NCBI GenBank assembly: GCA_036924285.1
Contig: JAYKYS010000001.1
Coordinates: forward strand, 4,624,501 to 4,688,500
Reading direction: 5' to 3'
Length of the DNA: 64,000 nt
Origin: Asterella californica
Taxonomy: Eukaryota; Streptophyta; Marchantiopsida; Marchantiales; Aytoniaceae
Below, in pieces: positions 57,201-64,000 of the stretch; position 1 is the stretch's first letter, and each line of letters starts with the position of its first letter. Under the pieces are notes generated by a model. The model was not told where the DNA came from and ran no database searches. It saw only the letters and a program-made list of their open reading frames with translations. The position numbers were made by a program, and so were the translations under genes.

Positions 57201-57986
57201 ATCGATCTTTAGATCCGCCTTACAGACTACGTTACGAATTTGGGCAGTGCAGCTTGAGACTAGATATGTTTCCTTGAGTTCTTTGAGTATCAAGAAGCAT
57301 CTTTTAATTCAAGTGAAGGTAATATCTATTCTTCTTTTTTAGTTCTTAAATCTGTTTCTTCAATCTAGCTTGAATCTAGTTCTTAACATGTTTTGTTTTC
57401 TCTAAACAGATAGTTGCAGACCCAGATCTGGTCTTCAAATTATTCGACCGGGAAAGCAAGTTGACCATTGCGATGTTTGCAATGGGATTGAGTCGAAAAC
57501 AGGATGTTTACAGCAATCTGAAAACGTTCATGGCTCAAGAAAACAATCAAGCTAATAAATTAATATCTAGCATCGATGGGAAACGAATGAAGAGACAACC
57601 TTTTGTTGGTCCTTCTGCCGATTCTAACGAGATGTTACTTGATCGATTAGTCTTGTGGGCTTTAGATCATAAGATAGTTATTGTCAACCCACCGTTATCT
57701 GTGAATGGTGTCATCCGACTGTGCAAACAGCATGTAAGTTTCAAATCTCAGTAAAAATGATACTGTCTGTACAACAACCTGGTCGTGTCTATCTACTCGG
57801 AATGAAAATTCTTGGCAATTTAAAAGTACTGTTCAAGCTAGTGAATCTCAACCTCGAGCGCAGCGATCCACACAGGACTCTCATTATCAGTCATGGTGCT
57901 CATATGTATATTACACAGTGCAAATGTTGTCTGAGAAAAGTGAATCTCGTCTCGGTGCAGTTTCTTTACCAAGTGAGATTTTATGA
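54253..57986 (+). pseudogene. Seven-exon gene or young pseudogene with SAM-like N-terminus
   Basis: My model: 54253-55599, 55807-55989, 56097-56201, 56369-56859, 56976-57174, 57410-57733 and 57864-57986 (TGA). All six introns have GT...AG ends and phases agree. The N-terminus WTCEDVASLLHIHADF, then GRATIL, resembles a SAM domain. A short coiled coil follows (RQILADAREELQVHREKYQ). A later block in exon 1 (ELRGVVMQVPCEYISVLNKE) faintly recalls BEN domains. Exon 2 has an acidic stretch (DEDSDSDAD); exon 4 is Ser/Pro-rich; exon 6 ends with a compact domain (LLDRLVLWALDHKIVIVNPP). Breaks: frameshifts near 54465 and 55510, and TGA at 57067. I do not recognise the protein. It may be a transposon-linked or fast-evolving host gene. 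Confidence 0.55.
57010..57099 (+). repeat. 45-bp in-frame duplication in exon 5
   Basis: ACTGTGATACGATC occurs twice, 45 bases apart (about 57007 and 57052), each followed by ...TTACT(A/G)GAGAATTGTCA. The second copy has TGA where the first has CGA. Confidence 0.85.
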
Positions 57987-58075
57987 ATCCTGCATATATA
58001 TATATATATGCATGTTACAATTAATGAAAACCAAGCACCAGCTTGAACTTGGAAAGCACTTCAGCTTCAGGACGC

Positions 58076-58410
58076 AAAATCGCACTTGGATACTATAGGT
58101 GCTCTTTTGAACGATTGAAAGTACCTATCTGTACGTCAAAAGGTGATAATGCTACGTACAGGTGATATGAGGGCAATTCTAAAATCACACTTGGATACTA
58201 TAGGTGCTCTTTCGAACTATTGAGAGTGCCTATCTGTCAAAAGGTGCTAATTATACTATAGGTGATCTTGAGGGCAATTCCAAAATCGCACTTCGATACT
58301 ATAGGTGCTCTTTCGACGATTGAAAATGACTATATGTCAAGAAGGTGCTAATACTATAGGTGCTATTTCAATTGATTGAAAAAATGCCCATCTGTGAGAA
58401 AGGTGATAAT
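58076..58410 (+). repeat. Three to four units of a 101-105-bp tandem repeat
   Basis: AAAATC(G/A)CACTT(G/C)GATACT with ATAGGTGCTCTTT starts units at 58076, 58181 and 58282; a shortened fourth follows. It lies just downstream of the multi-exon gene. Confidence 0.9.
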
Positions 58411-58820
58411 TTTATAGAATTATACGTACGCATTTAGAAGGAGAAAACTCTGGTGTTATATTTTAAGATGCAAGATTGTGCACTTAACAGAAACAAGGCA
58501 GCTGAGTGCATATCGGACATTGCGTCATTTGCACCTTCTCTCTCCTTCCGCACCCATTGTACCTCTAATCAGCACTTGGGCAACTTGAAAATGTCTTCCT
58601 GTGGAATCTGATATCGTCCAAAGGAAGTAACAAACCGATCACTTTTCCAAGAAGCATCAGAAACAACTTTCAGAACTGAAAGACGAAGTTATCTTCCGAT
58701 TACTTCTCTAAGAAGTGGTGGATGATAAGTGTTGGACGCATGTGCGAAAGTGACAAAAGAAAATTGCTAAACATACCGAACCCGGAAAAGAAGTGATCTG
58801 TCGGGATAGATCACAAATTG
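58411..58820. other. No gene seen
   Basis: Non-coding as far as I can read; it is the left flank of the second large repeat copy. Confidence 0.4.
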
Positions 58821-61524
58821 TCAAGAAAAATATCATCACTAGTAAAAGACGTACAATTCAAAGTAACTAATATGAAAGTATCATACACAGTCACAAGGGT
58901 TTAAGAAGTTTCAACTCAAAACTGTTCCGTTTGCATTCTCAAAGAACGTGAAAACTTGAATTGTAAGTTTAGCTAGATTTGTTAAGAGAATATAAAATTT
59001 TTGAATTTTGAGCTTAAAAAAATAGTAGATAAAATGTTTTCTAAAAAGTTCTTCAAGAAAAGTTGCTCTCTGCAAGGTGAATCCATCCATGCCTAAAAAT
59101 AATACTTTTTGTCACTTTGGTTTGCGTTCCAAAATGCTCTTCATCCAAAAAGTATGGTGGTGCACATGGATTTTTGGAATCTTGAACTGTGATCGGGATC
59201 CTAACGTGCCTTTCTTGTTCCTTGGAAAGTTTCATGAGTATCTGACTTTGTCTTGGTTATTTTTATAAGGTTTTTTCATTTCACTCATTTGTTTCAAACA
59301 TGCACCTGAGACGGTTTCAAACCAAAATACAACAGATGCCTCACATGATCTCCGATTCTCTTCCACCCAAAATTGAGAGTCGATCACGAATGCACAATAA
59401 TTAAAGAAGCATGATGATTTATTTCATCATTGAACAATATTACTCCAAGCTTAGATTTGTTACTAATGTATAGCGAACTGAGAAAAGATTATAACATGTT
59501 GAGATTTTGATTTTTTCTCTACAAAGTGACTTTCAACCATCAGATCTTGACGAAATTTCTCACGTGTGCTTTATGTATTAGTTTCTACAGTGTGGAGGGT
59601 CAGATCTTGAGAATTATGTTTCTATGATTTAATGCTGAACTAAGATATAAAAACTCTATAAAATTCTATTCAATAAATCCATGAGATACCTAAATAGTTC
59701 TAAAAGTCATTTAAAGAATTTAAATATTCATAATGTACCTTAAGACATGTGTCTAGAAAGTTTGGAAGCTTTTTCTCATTAGAAACTACGTTTTTTGACA
59801 ACGAGAAATCTAACGTACGTGCTTTGATTTTAAAGAGGATGACATGGAATGTAATTTCAGAATTTGAAGATATCAAACACGGCTACGAGGGGAGAGCAAC
59901 CTGTTTAGGAAGTTTCTGTTCAAATTTTGTCTGTCTGTTTGTCTGTTTTCCCTCTCAAAAGACATGACAACTTGAATTTTAAATTTAGATTTGTTCAAAA
60001 TATTATTAACACTAAGCTAAAAGTGTTCATCTTCGAATTTTAGAACAGAAAAAATAATAGATGAATCATTTTCAAAAACTTCCTTCAAGGAAATTTGCTA
60101 GTTTCTTCATCATTTCGTAAATATTGCTCAAAGCTTAGGTGTGGTATTAGTGTACCGAGTGTTATGAGTTAATGCTGAATTCAAGGTATATTGAAACTCT
60201 ATAATATCTATTCACTAAATCCATCAATACCTAAAGAATATTAAAAACAATTTAAAGAATTTAATATTGGTAATATAATTTAAAACAAAGTGTCTAGAAA
60301 GTTTGAAAGGTTTTTTCATTAAGAACCACGTGTTTGGAAGACGAGGAATCTAAACGAACGTGCTTTTAAATAGGATGACGTGGCGTGCAATGTATGAATT
60401 TGGAAATATCAAACACGACCACGAGGTGAAAACAACCTGTTTAAGAAGTTTCATTTCAGAATTTGTAGGTTTGCCTCTTAAAATGAAGTGATAACTTGAA
60501 TTTAAGTTTAGATTGGATAGAGGAGATGTGAACTGCAGAAGACGAAATTGTGTCCGACCAACCAACCTTATTCACAAGTTTGGGCTCTAGAAAGTATCCC
60601 ACAAGCTTGTTTGCAGTTGCAATCTTCAAGCTGTATCATGGTGATGTGAGATACTGCTTCTGGGCTTTCTACGTCCAAACTCGGATTTGCTAATGCGTAA
60701 CAACTGAATTCGAACAAGCTACAAACACACGTGCAGAGCATGCGTTATCTAAAATCAAGATAAAATGAATACTCTATTATTTGCTTCTAGCTATGATCGA
60801 GAAAACATCACGCTTCAAGATGCCTTTGATTATATATATATACTCATCATCCTTATGATCCGGTGGTCTCTCTTGCACATGTAGACGAACGTAAGTTTTC
60901 AGCTGCTGCCACGCAGCAAGCTCACAAGCTCGCTAGGTCCGGGATCTAGAGCTCTTATCCACAACATCTTCCAGTGTGGTCCCAGTAATCCTCGACTCAA
61001 CTGATCATGAGATCCAGAGTCCTGTTGGTAGAATTTGGATGAGAATCCTCTTCAGAGTCTAGCATCAAGATCGGACGAGATCTGCTTCCGGAATGGACTA
61101 AATTTCAGCTAAGAGCTTAAGCTAGCTAGAAACGTGAACATGCATGCTCGTGGTGGGAGGCTTGTAGGAAGAATTTAAAGTGATCATGACTAGCTAGAGA
61201 AATAAATTTCTGCTCCTGATCAAGCAATAAAGGGACAGCCTTCGGCCCTTCTAGGTTCGTTCTATACTTTCGGGTCTCCGCTATACATCTTCATAAAGCA
61301 GTTATGAAGAGACAGAGCTCTTCAGATTCGACTGTTACTTTTTGCAAGACTAAATGGCTTTTACTGCGATCAAGCTGCCCTGACTCGTAAATAGTCCTTG
61401 ACTCGTAAATAGTCCTTCTTTTTAAGTGTCCGGACAATGAGGGGATTCAGGGATGTCTCAGGAAGCAGCTTCATGTTTCGTTCTTCGTATTACCCCTCCC
61501 ACGATCGGGACCTTGCAATCCATG
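58821..61524. repeat. Large segmental duplicate, copy 2 (matches 23105-25790)
   Basis: Same orientation and closely similar along its whole length. It ends GCAATCCATG at 61524, where copy 2 switches to the inverted block. Confidence 0.9.
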
Positions 61525-62262
61525 CATCAACCACCAGGCTTCGAATTGAAACTAGACATTCATGCAAATTCTCACGGACCAGGTACAGAATAACGGACAC
61601 AATGCATGTACACATCCAGGCACATGCACCGAGTTTAGTCGGTCCTCCTACGAATCCGGTGCCCGAATATATATGTACACGCTAGCTCGCTTCAATAACC
61701 TCATTCTGTTCATTCTCAACTATCGTTCTCTACACAGTATTCAATAATCCTTTGTGATACCCCTATCAGTTCTGTAGAGCCCCGGAACCTGAATCTCCAA
61801 CAAACTCACGTTAGTTAATGATGCTGAAACGCAGCATTCTAGTTTCCAAAGTCTTGAATGGGCAAACGTTGCAAACTGGACTATCTAAACTCTCTGAATT
61901 ATGAATGGCATCAAGCAAAACAAACATCACATGATGAGGCCAAAGAAAACAGATGATGATGCAGGCATTGTTGGAATGTGACACTCATCGTAGGTGCCAC
62001 CTTTTTTCTAGTAATTGAGATCATACATGTCACCGAGCCGGAATGTCTGTCTCGGGAAAATTTGTACAATCCACTCTACTACTCTCTAGCAAGATTTTGA
62101 TAGCCTCTTCGAATTCGTAATCTACTTCTGTTGCATAAATGGTCCAGACAGATTAAACTCTTGTACTTAAAGGTCCAGGGCATCTCCCATTTATCCGCGT
62201 GTAAATGTAGTGGATGTCTTCTTGAATCGTAGCCTAGACCGCCTTGCGTTGCCGAAAAGAAG
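61525..62262. repeat. Inverted counterpart of 25820-26567
   Basis: Starts CATCAACCACCAGGCTTCG and ends GTTGCCGAAAAGAAG, the reverse complement of the copy 1 block. It contains the recognisable CACCGAGCCGGAATGTCTGT, which is ACAGACATTCCGGCTCGGTG at about 26041-26060. Confidence 0.9.
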
Positions 62263-62755
62263 TGAATATGAAGTGACGTTACTCTGTTAACAAGTAACTG
62301 CGTGTGCTGTAGCTGGCGGTGACTGACTGAGCGATCCCAATGCTGAAATAGCACTTGCAGGAGATAACCAGATATGGAATCAGTACGAGCAACGCAGCTT
62401 CTTCGTGCTTCAGGTGATCAAGTTACGGCCTGAAATTGCTGTCTACGGACTCGGCTAGGTGGGTGGCGTAGAATATTATCGTATTTGATGCATCTCCACC
62501 TGCACTGTGCTAATAAGGGCCGGGCCTGCGTATGTTCAAAGCTCCGGAGCTTTGAATAAACTCTGTTCGACTCTGCTCTGGCTGGAAGATCGACAACCCG
62601 GGTGGTTGCTGCTCCACTCGTGCAAGAATCATGACACCTAGTCCCCATCAATACCGTGCATACCCAGAGGTTTGAGCCATAGTCGGAAAGATAATAGAAG
62701 TATGATCTAAATTCATCGTGTGCAGAAACTCTTCACTCGGTCCGCAAGGATGAGT
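62263..62755. other. No supported gene
   Basis: Unique sequence with GGAGCTTTGAA / TTCAAAGCTCC near 62540 as a short inverted repeat. No domain recognised. Confidence 0.4.
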
Positions 62756-63165
62756 TCACTGCAATCCAAGCAGCTTGCAACAGATCGAAGAGGTTTGTAC
62801 ATCTTTCTCTTGCTCTTGCTCCTCCACGTCTTGAATCAGCGCGATGCTTAGAACATTCGAATTCTCCAAGCTACTGGTGATTTGGCCAACAACAACCGGA
62901 CAGCTTCCAATACTGCCTTGCACAAACGGCGATTCAATGCAAGAGCCATTCGGTTTATTCTCGGCAGTAGAGTGGATGAACAAAGATTTGAACATGCCAT
63001 TCCTGGGCATTGACACCCTTCTGTTTGTCGGTGAATGGATGCCATGAGGTAGGAAGTGTAGAGCACACCCGCAGTGTCGATGATAGGGACGCCGAGATCC
63101 CCTTGGACCGCAACAAGCAATTACAGCGTTGTAAGCCCCCAGAAACCGGTTGAGGAAGAAGCCAT
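62756..63165 (-). pseudogene. Broken host-like coding sequence behind the inverted promoter
   Basis: Minus strand: ATG at 63165 opens MASSSTGFWGLTTL and stops after 14 codons. Reading continues in other frames, for example GVPIIDTAGVLYTSYLMASI and, further on, GSCIESPFVQGSIGSCPVVV with QDVEEQEQEKDVQ up to a stop at 62756. An unspliced intron or frameshifts could explain the frame changes. The leader and promoter match those at 22560-22870. I do not recognise the protein. Confidence 0.35.
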
Positions 63166-63169
63166 AACT

Positions 63170-63930
63170 CCTCAAAGACGAGAACCAAGGAAAATCTTCG
63201 GATTGACGAGAACAAAGGAAAATCTTCGGATGTAACTGATCGGAAGTTGTCAGTAAATTAACCGCAAATCGCTCTCAAATGAAAGCTGCAGCTGTGTTGC
63301 CTTCTGGTCGTGAAGTCCTGGAATATATAGGTGGTGGATCCGGAAAGGCGACACACAGAGAGAAGACTGACAGGAGTTCTACAAGCCATGGAGCTCCAGT
63401 TTCAAAATGTTTCATGAAGTCCACCCGTTGAACGTCAGAGCAAAAACTGTTACAGCGAGTTCGAATTCAATTTGCTCAAAGGGTTTCAGGTCGTTGGAGT
63501 AAAGTGTCACTCAGCTTGTACAGTTAAAGGTTACAGTTGCAGTAGTGCTTCTCAGAGAGAAGTAGTACTTACGAGTGTATTTTGTATCTTACCTCACGCT
63601 TGAGTCTAGACCGCCAACTGTTCCTATTCGTCGTCTTAGTTCTGAAACTGCGCGCGGCCTTCCTTCAACCAACAGCAAGAGTACAGAAGCAGTGGAGTTT
63701 CGCGATCCACCTGTTCTCATGCTCAAGGTGGAGATACATAAAACCTGCTGACTTCCAAGGTTTCATGTTTGATGTGTGCTTAGTGAACGACAACCGAAGC
63801 TGTCTTGGTGTTTAAAGTCTCGCGAATAGGAGCACATTCAACCATTAATGCTGCTAATTTATGGTCCAGTGCTAGACAAGACTACAATTCCAAGACCGTG
63901 GGCTGCATTGAAGCTTTTTGAACTTTCTAA
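63170..63930 (-). promoter_or_regulatory. Inverted copy of promoter/leader at 22215-22880
   Basis: Contains the TATA motif on the minus strand (GGAATATATAGGTGG on plus, near 63318). The leader has a local duplication of GACGAGAAC(C/A)AAGGAAAATC at 63178-63225 that is absent from the left-hand copy. It faces the coding remnant at 63165-62756. Confidence 0.7.
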
Positions 63931-64000
63931 AAACTGCAGAAAACCTGCAGTGTGACCTCTGCCGTGGAAGAAATCGTTCGCAAACTGATATAGGATATGT

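Noticed and set aside
1..64000. tRNA, rRNA or other structural RNA genes
   Set aside because: I looked for cloverleaf-like and conserved rRNA blocks by eye and saw none that I could defend.

Overview
The window looks like a repeat-dense piece of a plant nuclear genome, probably an early-diverging land plant (lycophyte, bryophyte or fern grade). The evidence is several Ty3/gypsy polyproteins of plant type, nested LTR retrotransposons, short GT-AG introns of about 107-235 bases, and TATA-type promoters. I cannot name the species. I saw no rRNA, tRNA, CRISPR array or bacterial-style operon.

Layout. 1-3490: 3' half of gypsy element E1 (RT, RNase H, integrase) and its 915-bp LTR. 3491-9450: 5'-truncated gypsy element E2, nearly intact from protease to integrase, with a possible -1 frameshift site and a 3' LTR. 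9508-13953: minus-strand gypsy remains (E3 plus a separate integrase piece). 14000-20060: mosaic of repeat fragments, including an LTR very rich in the hexamer GAAGAC and a pair of interlocked inverted repeats at 18016-18075. 20060-26570: host-like DNA with a promoter and truncated gene start, and large repeats that recur at 58.8-63.9 kb, partly inverted.

27.1-32.66 kb holds element E4, the most interesting object. It carries a nucleocapsid with two zinc knuckles, an aspartic protease, a decayed C5-cytosine DNA methyltransferase, and the start of a reverse transcriptase. From protease to RT these lie in one reading frame broken only by stop codons. 34.05-50.2 kb is a nest of insertions. A fragment of a 2-kb LTR family abuts E1' (minus strand). 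E1' is split at 36089/48475 by a GAAGAC-rich element. That element is split at 41518/47957 by a complete gag-only element with 2023-bp LTRs and a CCGT target duplication.

50.2-50.76 kb carries a very AT-rich fragment resembling a 2-oxoglutarate/Fe(II) dioxygenase, possibly of TET/JBP type. 54.25-57.99 kb is a seven-exon gene or recent pseudogene starting with a SAM-like domain, with tandem repeats on both sides. 58.8-63.9 kb is the rearranged second copy of the 22.2-26.6 kb segment.

Nearly all coding sequence is mobile-element derived and most of it is broken. Only E2 pol, the gag-like frame at 38829-40436 and the gag of the 2023-bp-LTR element are close to intact. No genes here form a shared host pathway. 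The biological interest is the element-borne methyltransferase, the dioxygenase-like fragment, the nesting history and the repeat structures.
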